Counted from the stretch's first letter, positions 45,120-56,808 are shown. The stretch is 64,000 nucleotides of DNA from Hippopus hippopus (GCA_946811185.2 OX328101.1:24102122-24166121); one strand, 5' to 3'. The notes: generated by a model not told the origin, from the letters alone. Numbers and translations are program-made.

Positions 45120-46050
45120 ATTCTTAGAACATTTATTTTTTTGGCGGTTTCGTAAAATAGGTAGTTAAAAATTAATTTCCGAAAACTTTTTTCAGACAGA
45201 TGATTAAGGGCCAAAAGTCAGTTCCCATATCAACCAAATTGTCTTTATAGGTATTGCCAAAATAGATTCCCGAAAGACGAGAGATTTTTTTGTGCTTTGA
45301 AATTTGAATAAAGTAGGAGATATGTACATGTATAATTTTATGTGTATTTCCAAGTCTTGTTTTAGTTAGAAAAATACCAGCCGACATCTTTTGTCAGAAA
45401 GCGGTCCAAGTATAAGCTATGCCAGCTATTTCAATTTAAATCTAAAGAGAAAAAAATACTGTGTAACATTTCTCACTTCCTTAAGGAAGCATTCTTCTTG
45501 CGAAGCAAATGCAAATAGAAATGAAAAATTAATGCTGAAAACTACTAACAGCATTATTTTGCATTGTTTAGTTATATTCCCTTCTTTGACTTTCTCTTCA
45601 AATCGTTATTTCAAAATGTCCAATGGTTTACTTTAAAAACCTTACACTCATTTAATTTTTTCTCTATTGTTCTGTATGACAGTCCTTTGCCTTCTATAAT
45701 CTACCAGAAAAAGTGTATTTGTAGAATCAGTTGTTTTATATCTGACGATGTATGTTGTGTACAAATCATTAAAAATCTAATGACCCTTTTTGTTCTGTAT
45801 TTAAGCTGGCTTTCGATCCTATTTTGGTGTTTGTCGGTCCCGAATGAATAAACGGATTCCAGATTTCAAGATTTTTAATTTGATATGAATGGGCATGAAG
45901 CCTACTTCATACGCGATATAACTGGCTAAGTTGCATCTGCTTCATGAACACAAATGAGCACTAAACGGGGCGTTTTATTAGGTCTTTGGGAATAGCGCTT
46001 GCACAGGTAGATTCAAATACATGTACATGTAAATTTGATTATGTGCAGAA
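45120..46050. other. Intergenic, no gene recognised
   Basis: AT-rich with short frames only. An AATAAA-type signal at about 45848 follows no recognisable gene. Confidence 0.35.
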
Positions 46051-46053
46051 CAT

Positions 46054-46542
46054 TCGAGACACCCTCTGGCAAAGAAGGGTTTAATATGCATCTCCGTGAT
46101 GTTACCAAGTAAGTCATCATATGGCTTGCAACACGCGGAAATGGGTATTCAGACATTTGCGTAAAGCGTCGTCTCGGATCAGCCTGCGCCGTCCGCGCAG
46201 GCTAATCCGAGACGGCACTTTACGACTACATTAGATTTTGTGCTACAGTAGTCTTGCGCAAAACAGGAAATTACATAAAAACGGAAAGTGTCGGCTAATC
46301 CGAGACGACACTTTACGCAAAAGTCCGAATGCCCCTTTTCGCGTGTTGCAGGCCATATAGTTATGGATCCATAAAATCCATTTTGTCCAGCAACCGACCG
46401 AATCATGAGGTACCATGGTGCTTTGACATGCAAAAGACTGACCGATAGCAAAATATTTCGACCCAGGTCAACCTGCGCGGACTGACATGGGTCGATACTT
46501 TTTGCAGATGCATTAAGCCTACTTTTCACAGACCATGACTCA
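46054..46542 (-). repeat. M1 MITE carrying a nested N2 element
   Basis: M1 sequence (CACCCTCTGGCAAAGAAGGG ... ACCAAGTAAGTCATCATA) is broken at 46121 and resumes at 46356 (TATAGTTATGGATCCATAAA ... GACCATGACTCA), in the order seen in uninterrupted copies. Confidence 0.85.
46122..46355. mobile_element. N2 palindromic MITE nested in M1
   Basis: TGGCTTGCAACACGCGGAAA to TTCGCGTGTTGCAGGCCA. The flank is ATA/TAT on both sides, so a 2-4 bp duplication is likely but unresolved. Internal palindrome GATCAGCCTGCGCCGTCCGC... at 46178-46210. Confidence 0.85.
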
Positions 46543-46616
46543 TATCATTTGCAGAAAACGCTGAACATAACACTTAGAGTGGCATCCGAAAAGATTTCGT
46601 TTTGCAAAATTTTTTA

Positions 46617-48120
46617 GCTCACCTGAGCACAAAGTGCTCAAGGTGAGCTTTTGTGATCGTGCTGTGTCCGGCGCCCGTCGTCTGTTGTCGTCGTGCGTCG
46701 TCAACTTTTACCTTGTGTACGCTTTAGAGGCCACATTTTCAGTTTGGTACTTATGAAACTTGGTCAGAATGTTTGCCTTGATGATATCGCCAACCTTTTT
46801 GAAAATGGGAAAGGTCGGGTCAAAAACTGTCACTAGGTCAAATCTAAGAAAAACATTGTGTACGCTCTAGAGGCCACATTTTTAGCCCAAAATACTTGAA
46901 AGTTTGGTCAGTATGTCTGTCTTGATTATATCTTAGACCAGTTCAAAAATGGGTCATGTCGGGTCAAAAAATAGGTCACTAGGTCAAATCTTAGAAAAAC
47001 CTTGTGTACGATCTAGAGGCCACATTTTCAATCCAATACTTATGAAAACTGGTCAGAATGTTTGCTATGATGATATCTCAGATGAGTTCGAAAATGGTGC
47101 ATGTCGGGTCAAAAACTAGGTCACTAGGTCAAATCTTAGAAAAAACCTTGTGTACGCTCTGGAGGCCACATGTTCAATCCAATACTCTTAAAAGTTGGTC
47201 AGAATGTTTGTCGAGATGATATCTCGGAAGAGTCTGAAAATGGGTCATATCGAGTCAAAAACTAGGTCACTAGGTCAAATCTTAGAAAAACCTTGTGTAA
47301 GTGCTGGAAGCCACATTTTAAGTCAAATACTCATGAAAGCTGGTCAGAATGTTTTTCTTAATAACATCTTGGATGACGTTGAAAATGGGTCTTGTTGGGT
47401 AAAAAACTAGGGCACTAAGTCGAATCTTAGAAAAACCTTGTGTACATTCTAGAGACCACATTTTCAGTCCAATACCCATGAAAGCTGGTCAGAATGTTTT
47501 TCTTAACATCTTGAATGACTTTGAAAATGGGTCATGTTGAGTCAAAAACTAGGTCACTAGGTCAAATATTAGAAAAACATTGTGTTAGCTCTGGAGGCCA
47601 CATTTTCAGTCCAATACTCATGAAAGTTGGTCAGAATGTTTTTTTTTTCTTGATAACATCTTGGATACGTATGAAAATGGGTCATGTTGGGTCAGTAACT
47701 AGGTCACTTGGTCAAATCTTAGAAAAGCCTTGTGTACGCTCTAGAGGCCACATTTTTAGTCCAATACTCATGAAACTTGCTCAGAATGTTTGTCTTGATG
47801 ACATCTTAAATGATTTTGAAATGGGTAAGGTCAGGTGAAAAACTAGGTCACTAGGTAGAATCTTAGAAAATCCTTGTGTTTATTCCAGAGGCCACAATTT
47901 AAGTTCAATACTCATGAAACGTAGTCAAAATGTTTGTCTTGATGGCATCTTAGATGAATGTAGAAAAAGCTTACGTACAAGCTAGAGGCCAAATTTTCAG
48001 TCCAATAATTATGAAAGCTTGTTAGAATGTTTGTCATAATATCTCGAAAGAGATTTAAAATGGATCATGTTTGGTCAAAAGGCTCAGGTAAGCGACTTCA
48101 GGTCCATCATGGCCCTCTCG
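46617..48120 (+). repeat. Satellite-type element, about 145 bp units, copy 1
   Basis: Opens with the palindrome AGCTCACCTGAGCACAAAGTG.CTCAAGGTGAGCT and a CGTCGTC-rich stretch. About nine to ten tandem units follow (46730-48060) with GGTCAGAATGTTTGTCTTGA, AAAACTAGGTCACTAGGTCA and CTCTAGAGGCCACATTTTCA. It closes GGCTCAGGTAAGCGACTTCA and CCATCATGGCCCTCTCGTG. Frames of up to 107 codons in it are accidental. Confidence 0.88.
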
Positions 48121-48143
48121 TGTAGAAAATCTCAACAAAGACT

Positions 48144-48405
48144 TGAGCCGTGCTCTGTGAAAAGGGGGCTTAATGCATTTGCGAAAAGTATCGACCCAGG
48201 TGAGCCTGCGCAGTCCGCGCAGGCTCACCTCGGTCGACACTTTTCGCTAATGATCAATTTTCTGTATATCTAAGGACCAGTCTACTTCATGATTTAGTCG
48301 ATTATTAAAAAAGTGGCTGTTATAGATCCCTAATCATGTGATGACTTGCTTGTTGTGATGGATCACAGAGATGCATTAAGCCCCCTTTTGCCAGGACATG
48401 GCTCA
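48144..48405 (+). repeat. M1 hairpin MITE, complete
   Basis: TTGAGCCGTGCTCTGTGAAA to TTTTGCCAGGACATGGCTCA; perfect core GGTGAGCCTGCGCAGTCCGC.... Confidence 0.9.
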
Positions 48406-48464
48406 CTTTGAATTATCATTCGAGTGCACAGATTACCTTCTGAATGAAAATACAGACAGGTGTT

Positions 48465-48685
48465 AGCCATGCTCTGTAAAAAAGGGGTTTAATGCATCTG
48501 AAAAAGGTGTCGCCCCATGTCAGCCTGCGCTGTCAAAACTTTTGCATCCCAAAGGACCAGTTTTACTTCTTGATACAGATAGCTGTTAGAAAAAAATTAT
48601 TTCACGGATCCATAAATATGTAATGACTTGCACAGTACAGTGAACCTGGGAGACGCATCAAACCTTTTTTTTTTTTTGCATAGCG
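48465..48685 (+). repeat. M1 hairpin MITE, degraded
   Basis: TAGCCATGCTCTGTAAAAAA start, half core CATGTCAGCCTGCGCTGTC, and a right end obscured by a T-run (48667-48679). Confidence 0.7.
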
Positions 48686-48987
48686 CCGAAATAGTGTAAA
48701 ATATTCAGTTTTTTCTTTATGTTTTTATCCCATAAAATTTCTTCGTCCGTTTGATAAGTCTGAGAATACTTCTTTCCCAATAGACAGAGGCAAATTACTA
48801 TGGCAGTATTTTTCTTTTCTTTTTTCACACAGAGAGTAAACTGTCACTTACTTTACATTTAAGCTGTTTTAAGGAGGATTTGACTACTCCTGATTGCAAA
48901 TATTTTACAGTTCGATAGTTAAAAGGGTGAATAAAAAGAGTATAGTGGTAAACTGGATGATCAGTGGACCATAACTAACAGTAAAAA

Positions 48988-49800
48988 AAGAGGGCCATCA
49001 TGGCCCCTGGGTCGCTCACCTGAGCCTTTTGACCAAGTATGATCCATTTCCAATCTCTTCCGAGATATTATGTCACACATTCTAAGAAGTTTTCATAAGT
49101 ATTGGACTGAAATTTTGGTCTCTAGCGTGCACACAAGCTTTTTCTAGAATTTGTCTCGTTGACCTACTTTTTAGCCAAACATAGCCCATTTTACAATCTG
49201 TTGTAGATATCAACAAAACAAAGATTCTGACCACCTCTCGTGAGTATTGGACAAAAATGTGGCCTCTAGAGTGTTTACAAGATTTTTCAAAAACTTGACA
49301 TTGTGACCTAGTTTTTGACTCAACATGAGCCATTTTCAACCCCGTCTGAGATTTCATCAAGCCAAACATACTGACCAAGTATCATGAGTATTGGACGGAA
49401 AATGAGGCCTCTAGAGCATAAACAAGGCTTTTCAAAGATTTGACCCGGTGACCTAATTTTTGACCCGAAATGACCCAATTTAAAACTCGTTCGAGACGTC
49501 ATAAAGACGAACATTCTGACCAACTTTCAAGAGTATTGGACTGAACATGTGGCCTTTAGAGCGTCTACAAGGTTTTTGTAAGATTTGACCTAGTGATCTA
49601 GTTTTTGACCAAATGTGACCTGTTCCTGATCTAGTCCGAGATATCATCAAGACAAACATTCTGACCAAGTTATATAAGTTTTGGATTGAAAATGTGGCCT
49701 CTAGAGCGTACACAAGGTTTTTCTAAGATATGACCCAGTGACCTAGTTTTTGACACGATGTGACTCATTTCCACACTTATCTGAGATATCATCAAGACGC
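48988..49800 (-). repeat. Satellite-type element, copy 2, inverse to copy 1
   Basis: Minus strand: ends GAGGGCCATCATGGCCCC/CGCTCACCTGAG at 48990-49022 and about six inverse units (GTGACCTAGTTTTTGAC, CATCAAGACAAACATTCTGA). The array breaks off at about 49795 within a unit, so the distal end with the CACCTGAGCACAAAG palindrome is missing. Confidence 0.85.
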
Positions 49801-50040
49801 CCTACAGGAAAATTCGCCCTACGGCGCCGTACATGAAATTTATCGCCCTACGGGTATTTGGACTGTGTCGGATAGAATTATTTATACCTTTTAAAATATA
49901 CTTTATCGAACATAACCTCAAATATCATGACTTTATTCTGTATAATTCTGGAGATATTTGATCGATAGTTTTCATACCGACGATGGGTGACAGGACTGGT
50001 GCTCTATACGCCCTACCACTTCAATGTACGCCCTATTTGT
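49797..50040. repeat. Short-phrase repeat CGCCCTACGG
   Basis: Five or six copies of (AC/TT)CGCCCTAC at 49797-49858 and 50009-50033, flanking a 150 bp non-repetitive stretch. Confidence 0.6.
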
Positions 50041-51060
50041 TTTTGGGTGATATTTTCACCAATTAATTATAGTTGTAGTTAGAACAATGTTTCTTTTTAC
50101 TGACTTTTACTTATTTGTTGTTCATTTCTAGGTTTTACTGATGTTCCAGACGAAAACGTCCACAGGAGTAGAGATTCCAAGGGAGATCATTTGATTAACA
50201 CATTTTCCTAGAGATGGAGTTATCCTTCATAGAGCAATACGATCCCACGCTCTTAGTTGGCAAAATGTCGAGGAAAAAAAAAACTGTGGGAAAACAACAG
50301 ATTTAACCAATTGAGAACGTATTAAATTTGTCATATTTTTTGCATCCTTGTACTTGTCTTTGAACTTAAATTATATTGTGTTTTATTACATAAAATAAAA
50401 ACATTCTGTCACTAACCTGTTTGACGCATTTATAATGACAGTTAAAGCTTTCTAATAAAAGAATTCATGTATTTAGAAAGACCGTCAATAAGACAGAATC
50501 ATCTATATTGTGATCATGCAATAATGATAATGATTAAAATATTAAAATAAAATTTCAAAAATTGGAATCAAAATGGAACCGCATCCTCGTCATCGAACCT
50601 GTAAGTAATAATGTAAGAACTGAAACATAAAAAAAGTGCGGACAAATAATATCCTGCAAGATTAATATTTCGGCAAGTTCCAAATCACGTGAAAAACTGG
50701 TTGATAATCAATCCTCTACCAGACGAAAAAATTTCAGACTGGTCAAAATTCAACGTTTGTCGAAGACAATACCACTATGAGTTCAATATTGAATTTTGAA
50801 GACCATGTATCTTATTTTGTGCAAAGCCGAAGGAAATGAACTCAATGAAACTCATTTTTTCTCGGACAAATTATTCTTTATGTAGCACTCAGATATGTAA
50901 TTGGAAATGGCATGTTAAAATACACTGCGTGAGGCCATCGATCGTGGAAATAATATTTTTTTTTTATTGAAAATAGCTTCACCCGCTCTTACATATACCG
51001 GCTCCTTTGTTTGGACCAGGTCGATCTTTTCAGAACAACCAGTCTTAACAATAGAATGCA
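50041..51060. other. Intergenic, no gene recognised
   Basis: AT-rich, no long frames and no recognised repeat family. Confidence 0.35.
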
Positions 51061-51172
51061 CGAGCGCAGGTCTATCTATGCACGTGCACAGGTTTTTCTG
51101 TAGAAAGAAAACCTGCCCACGTGTGGGAAAGACCTGCTCCCGTGCGAGAAAGACCTGGTATTCGCGCGACAT
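51060..51172. repeat. Short-phrase repeat AAAGACCTGNNCNCG
   Basis: Imperfect units AAAACCTGCCCACGTGTGGG, AAAGACCTGCTCCCGTGCGA and AAAGACCTGGTATTCGCGCG, with inverse GCAGGTCTATCTATGCACGT upstream. GC-rich against an AT-rich background. Confidence 0.6.
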
Positions 51173-51734
51173 TGGTTATTTTTAGGAATTTGTAAACAAT
51201 GGGAAGAATCTAACAAATATGCTTCTGGAAAGACAGATTTTAATCTGATTTTTATTGGTGACCAACTCAACAGTTCTTTAATAACTTTTTCAAAGCGACC
51301 ATTAAAAAATATATCCTTTCCTTTTTACAAAATGTGCTGTCACATTAAGGCCAACATTTAAAACGTTGTTGGAAAAGTGCATTTTCCTGAAGTTCTGTTG
51401 TTACATAATTCATTCATACCTAAAACCAACTCATTATTCGTATTTTTCTAGTTTTCAATTAAGTGAAATAGCAAAAGTGAGAAAAAGTTAATGACGGACG
51501 CATGTACTAAAACATGTCTGCAATATTGTTGTAACGTTATCTTGGTTCTTTGCACCCTATTTCCTAAGAGTCCGACTGTTGGTTTGTCCGTATTAGCACA
51601 GTTTAGCCCCTGGAGCGAAAAAGCCCCCGTCTTTTTTTTTTTGTGAGAAAGCAAAGATAACATAGGAGCACTCTCCTTCTATGTCTGACCCTGTACAGCT
51701 AGCTCAAGAAATCAAACGAAATGCAAATTGAGCA

Positions 51735-51885
51735 GCGCGATCACTCCCATAGTCGAATGATTAGAATCGCTTTGCAACCAGCTGTCCTAGGCTCGATCCT
51801 CACTGAAAGTGTCGCCGTGATATGACTGAAATAATGTTGAAAGCGGTGTTAAACACCATTCAATCAATCAATTAATCAATCAATG
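51735..51885 (+). mobile_element. Short SINE-type element
   Basis: tRNA-like head (CATAGTCGAATGATTAGAAT, B-like GGCTCGATCC), then GTCGCCGTGATATGACTGAA, GTTAAACACCATTCAATCAA and an AATC tail. It is much shorter than the main SINE and shares only its 3' tail. Confidence 0.7.
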
Positions 51886-52258
51886 ATTACTGACCTACGG
51901 TCCTATAGAACTGGATGAATTAGGGCAGACGGTAGAATTGAAAACACGAGAGTGTTTCCGGCTAAAGCTGAAATCCATAAATATTTCAATCAATTCGAAC
52001 CTATAATGAGCAATGAACTCACTCTTGCAGCATCAACAAACCTACCTAAATAAAAAAGTCTAAGGGTAGATGCTCACGAGATGTCAATTTCAAGCCACGA
52101 TTCATTAATGTTCAAGTGAGAAAATAAAACTGATAAATTAATAAAATATACCCAAAAGTTATAAAACCATAAAACATGTTATAGGGTTCTTTTTTCATCG
52201 AACAGGTCCATACTTTTCGACATGATGGTTAAGTCGTTTGCTCAATACAGATGGTGGC

Positions 52259-52432
52259 CGGTATGTAAGTCGGATATCGACCTCGTACATCGGTCTTTCC
52301 GTATAAGAACGACCTGGGCACGAGCTTCACAAAACACCTCGAGCGATTCGCGTTCTCGGTGTTACGTGAAGCTCGTGCCCTGGTCGTCTTATACGGAAAG
52401 ACCTCGTACTCGGTCGATATCCTATACATAGC
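52259..52432. repeat. Strong 150-170 bp hairpin
   Basis: GGTCTTTCCGTATAAGAACG.ACCTGGGCACGAGCTTCAC (52291-52330) is almost exactly complementary to 52361-52402 (GTGAAGCTCGTGCCCTGGTC...GAAAGACC). The outer arms GGATATCGACC and GGTCGATATCC also pair, as does part of the flank. The loop is about 25-30 nt. It has no open frame of significance and could be a young palindromic element or a hairpin-RNA source. Confidence 0.85.
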
Positions 52433-53024
52433 CTTCTATTGGCGCAATGATATACACAAAACTTGTCTACTGATCGCTTGGTCCTGGGCTTTTTCGTTCC
52501 AAAACCAGTTCGTACCCTGGCTTGTTCGTCCCATGATTGCGCGCTACTCCATTTGATTGTTCATGAATATTCATAGATCGAAATGATTGATTGTAATATT
52601 GGAAATTAAATCTTTACGGCCAAAGGTATCTCAAAATCATAGTTTTTAGGTACAAACTGAATTTTAGAAGATATATTTACATGGTTTCTATCTCTTTCCA
52701 TCATACATTCTACTGTCAAGGGACGTTACTCCTGACTCCTCCCAATGATCAAAGGGAGACCACCAATACACAAATGAGTCTAACTTTGTCATGAGTACTC
52801 TCCCTTGAACCAAAAAGGTATTCATTTGCTTAGTAGGTTGACTTTCAAGCAAATATTTGAATATTTCTCTTTTTCTTTCAAATTATTAATTCCACACAAT
52901 GGCTTCCTTGACAAATACCACTCCAGGGTTCTCAACGATTTGATTGCGTATAGGTTTCCACACCCCTATGTAGCGAAATGAAATGATCAGAAATAATATA
53001 GAGCCAGAAAAAATACGGGTATTT

Positions 53025-53250
53025 GTATGTTTATTCGGCCACTTTCAAGATTACTTCAGTTATTTATCGTGGCAGCCAGTGCACCTATTCTTGCTTTCCT
53101 AGTGTGCCTTTAATCAGGATTACACTAACTTCTTTCCAGCCCAGTGGCTGCTTTCCCACCTTACATTTACCCGATGACAGGTCGCAATGATTATCAGTGA
53201 TTCTTGGAAAAAAAACTAGTTCAGCTGGGATTAGCGACTCCTGATAATTT
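53025..53250 (-). mobile_element. Diverged SINE
   Basis: Inverse body marks GTGGCAGCCAGTGCACCTAT, GCTTTCCTAGTGTGCC and CCCAGTGGCTGCTTTCCCAC; the head is not recognisable. Confidence 0.7.
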
Positions 53251-53271
53251 GGGGCTAAATTTCTTCACAAG

Positions 53272-53460
53272 TTAACCCTTTATTACACAATCCCGAGTTC
53301 AAACGGCCCGGAAGGAGAAGGATTCTGAGGACATTGCGGGAAAAGGATAAAATGCCAGGAAAATGCTACCCTGTTGAGGACTTTTTATATTTGTATCACT
53401 TTCGAATTTGTTGTCTGCAGATACAATGTATCTACTGCCATCAAAAATTTGTTGGGCAGG
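53272..53460. repeat. H hairpin MITE
   Basis: TTAACCCTTTATTACACAAT start, GCGGGAAAAGGATAAAATGC, B-type TTTGTTGTCTGCAGATACAA; opposite hairpin arm degraded. Confidence 0.75.
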
Positions 53461-53618
53461 GTCAAACGAATATATCACTCTCTTGCACCACGGATCATTC
53501 CCATCAGGGATCTTATATACATGTGTATATACGATCCCTGTTCCCATTCACCTCTGTAGTTGGCTCAGAAAGTAGTCCGTCATCACGTGATATTTTCATC
53601 ACATGACCATAACTCAAA

Positions 53619-53854
53619 ATGGCGACACAAACGCCGGTGAAAGAAAGACCAATCGATTGTTTTGTGTGCTGTTCAAACAGCATACGGCCAATCAGACTTA
53701 GTGGTAGGAAATGTAAAAAAGAGGGATTTTCTGAAAAGCTTAAATGTCTTTTAAAGGACGATAACTTGTTTTTTAATCTTACAAACTTAGATCCATCGGC
53801 GTGTCGAAACTGTTGTCATCATTCATGGGCGCAGCCATCTTTTTTACAATTGGC
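53619..53854 (+). CDS. Candidate first exon, Cys2...Cys2 zinc-knuckle (ZAD-like) protein
   Basis: The start ATG sits in CAAAATGGCGAC, close to a TISU-type short-leader start, with CACGTG upstream at 53584-53589. The exon encodes about 78 residues with C14-x2-C17 and C62-x2-C65, the spacing of ZAD-like zinc knuckles. Between them are RPIRLSGRKC, a basic helix-like stretch and a DDNLFFNL segment. The frame stops two codons after a good donor (GGC|GTAAGA at 53855), so splicing to an unseen exon is likely. A similar VIRLSGETDDEKLIRLL stretch lies at about 54253-54345 in another phase. The downstream gene was not found. Family assignment is inference; it could be a transposon-borne or decayed exon. 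Confidence 0.45.
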
Positions 53855-54500
53855 GTAAGATTCTGATCAGTAAAGAAGCTTGAAAAAATAGTTCCATTGT
53901 ATATAGGTAAATTCATCAGTTTGAATGCACCTATAATGTATCCGGAATCATATTTCCTTTGTCTACTTTATTATGTTACACATGAAACAGTTAAACAGTA
54001 ACAAAACATGTTTTCCTCGGTTTGACAAGATTCTTGTCATTTAGCCCGTTGCAGAGATGTATGGTGAGAGTAACGAACGACAACTCTGCTCGGAGATTGC
54101 GAATATATCTGCATCGATCAGTTATTGTACCGATTATGTTTTCATATGTCTGAGGAAAAAAGTCTCTTTCGCCCGTTTCTAGGCTTTGCCCATTTTCATA
54201 TCATATAGGGGAGTATTTTTTTCATATTTAATTATATATTTTCACTATAGAATGTCAAATTCCTGTGATTAGACTTAGTGGCGAAACCGACGATGAGAAA
54301 CTTATTCGGTTGCTAAACCTCCGTAATCGTAGAGCTACGAGCAGAAAACAATGACATGAGTTAAAATAGTGGAAACAGTTGTAAAATTAAATCTCTTTTC
54401 AGTGAGGTATTGTGAAACAGTGTTAAAACGTTTACGAGAATTTCGGTAAGTCCCCTCAAGCAAAATTAATATAAGCCATTCTGGTCCTTTGATTTAAGGA
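53855..54500. other. No confirmed exon; possible related coding fragment
   Basis: After a TTTTCACTATAG acceptor-like site, 54253-54352 reads CQIPVIRLSGETDDEKLIRL and ends in a stop. It echoes the IRLSG segment of the candidate exon at 53619 but its phase does not fit that exon's donor. Confidence 0.25.
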
Positions 54501-54506
54501 GAACAA

Positions 54507-54680
54507 GACAATTCCCCGACAAGGTGTCAGGAGAAATCGTCCCCTGGATAAATTGTCCCCTGGAGAAATCGTCCCCAAACTGCTTGGGGACGATTTCTCC
54601 GGAGAAGTCGTCCCCTGGGAACGATTTCTCTGGAGAAATCGTTTCCGACTAAAGTTTTGGAGAAATCGTCCCCAACTTCA
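54507..54680. repeat. Short-phrase array GGAGAAATCGTCCCC, left block
   Basis: One GACAATTCCCCGACA followed by about eight direct or inverse copies of GGAGAAATCGTCCCCTGG. The same two phrases occur in inverse order and orientation at 56809-56881 and 57408-57492. Confidence 0.85.
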
Positions 54681-55700
54681 AATTCCATATCGTTGTTCAA
54701 GTTGTCATAGAAAAATATTTTTGAAGATTTGTTTATGTAATGGTATGTTGATTGTTTAACTTTTTGATTTATATTTTATTGTTAGAGAAAAAGGTGTTAT
54801 ATACAAAAAAAATGTTTGATTTTACAATTTTAAACCCCTCCCCCTTTACATAAAATTGCTATACAGATGTTGTGTTTTGATGTATTTTTTTTCATTAGAA
54901 TTCTTGAATTATTGTCTGGTCTTATATCCACATTGCTTATGTTTTGATATATATATATTTGATGGTATTGAAATTTTCTCGGGTCGATTAGTGTTGTCAA
55001 TTATCTTTGTGTTTGTATTTAATTGAATTCGAAATATTTATACTTTGTTTTGACATGTAGCAAGCAAGGAAGATGAAATACGCTGACTTACAGTAAGCAA
55101 AATCGATATAATGACTAATAAAGCTGAATAATAAAACTTACGTTAGACAAAGAATCATACCTGTTAGTGAAAATAAAGTCCTCAGAAAACAAGTTTTCTA
55201 TTAAAAGTAGCATACTTTTTCCCAAAATTTATCCTAATCAAACACATGTTGAGTTGATTAATCACAAGTTTCTTTATTGTCAATTACGTAGCACAGTCGA
55301 TTGACGATCGTAATAAAAGATGTTTTATCACCATTTGAATTGTCAATCAGCTACCTCTATTTAATTCCCATTGATGACCCGCGTGTTTGTCATGAAATTA
55401 GTTATCACTTTATGAGAGATTATTGGACCAATATATACATAATTACAATTTAAAATTGAGATAAAAACTGTTACAATGATTTATTAAAAGGCTTCAACCG
55501 AAGCAAAAATTAACATGATGTTAGCTGAGAAAGCCTTTAAAAACATTGTGGTTTTGCTTCAAGAACAGGATGCTCTGTGGACAACACGCTAAATCAATGT
55601 AAGTGGTGTTGCGTAATTTTGAAAGAGAGAAAGAGAAAAAATCGGCTGCTTGAAAGATTTTTGTAGAATCAAGTCGCTACGATGTAGCGTGCACTGGTCA
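54681..55700. other. Intergenic, no gene recognised
   Basis: Very AT-rich, no coding frame and no recognised family. Confidence 0.35.
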
Positions 55701-55717
55701 ATATGCCGCAAATCCCC

Positions 55718-55831
55718 AGATTTTCAGAATTATCCACATTGAAAGCATTTGCACACAACTTAAGAGTCGCTAAAATGATGGTTTTGTCAGTGGAAGAGTA
55801 GAAAACAATTTTGGGGAGGGTAAGGGTTAAG
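55718..55831. repeat. H MITE fragment
   Basis: CCACATTGAAAGCATTTGCA, GGAAGAGTAGAAAACAATTT and GGTAAGGGTTAAG; half of the element only. Confidence 0.65.
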
Positions 55832-55937
55832 TTGTTGGTAGGGGAGTGTTTGAAGTAAGGAAATTTTAAAGAATCAACTTTACAACAATACAGATTCACC
55901 TCCCCCCCCCCCCCACAAGTTCGTACAACGAAATATG

Positions 55938-56075
55938 GTCGGGCCCCAATAGTTCAGTTGGTAGCGAAGAAGAATTGAGATCAGGGGATCACCAGCTCGG
56001 TCAATTTCTTTCTGAGGATTGATTATAGTTATTGCTATAGGATTCATTCCTCTCTCATCGCTGACCAGACATACC
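55938..56075 (+). mobile_element. 5' half of a SINE
   Basis: GGGCCCCAATAGTTCAGTTG head, GCTCGGTCAATTTCTTTCTG and GGATTCATTCCTCTCTCATC; cut off after GCTGACCAG. Confidence 0.8.
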
Positions 56076-56129
56076 TATAAAATCCAAGTTGTGCGATTCT
56101 CTGCAAATAAGTGTTTTCCAAAAATGTTC

Positions 56130-56270
56130 CTTTACCAAAGGACATTCTGGAAGAAATGAAAGCATTTGCAGAATACAAATCAAATGTTAATAAAAACATT
56201 ACATTCGTCTTTCAAAGGGTAGAAAATACTGTGGGAAAAGGAGGTAATGCTTGTGTGATAAAGGGTTTCA
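56130..56270. repeat. H MITE fragment
   Basis: AAATGAAAGCATTTGCAGAA, TTTCAAAGGGTAGAAAATAC and TGTGGGAAAAGGAGGTAATG; right hairpin arm and A end missing. Confidence 0.65.
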
Positions 56271-56808
56271 ATATACAGTATTCAGTAATCTGAGTCAATG
56301 AAACACTCTCAATGGGATCGAACCAGTGACAACGGTCAGGTTCGACCGCCGGAATTGAACCTCATATTAGGCAATGGAAAACATACAAGTAGAAAAGGGC
56401 AGTAAAATGTACGAGAGGGAGAGAGAGCAAGAATGAGAAAAAGAGATCTTCGGACGATAAATCAAAACATTAGGCATATAAAAGTACATGTATAAAAATA
56501 CATTAAATGACAAGCGAACAATTACAAACATATTTTATAAGTACATGTATATATTTTGGTTTCAAATCGAATTCAATCAAAGACATATTTTTAAAAATCA
56601 AATAAGTGTAACCTACCTGTGATATGTGTTAAAGGTGTGAAATATATTCTATCAGTGTGAAATTGGCAGTATAAACAATGGCAAAACTACCAAATAACTC
56701 TTGGATTAGGGTAACCAATACACAATATACGTACTGAAGACAAGGAACATTCAAAACTATTTTTTTTATAGACAACTTCAATAACAATATAGATGAAATT
56801 TGACATTG

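Noticed and set aside
45391..45851. Frames of 81-95 codons followed by an AATAAA-like signal
   Set aside because: Low-complexity Phe/Leu/Ser composition in AT-rich DNA; no domain or splice evidence.
47195..49713. Several frames of 66-107 codons with similar protein sequence
   Set aside because: They are translations of the 145 bp satellite units, not a repeat protein gene.
46617..49800. CRISPR-like direct repeats
   Set aside because: Units are contiguous and diverged without unique spacers of constant length, in animal DNA.
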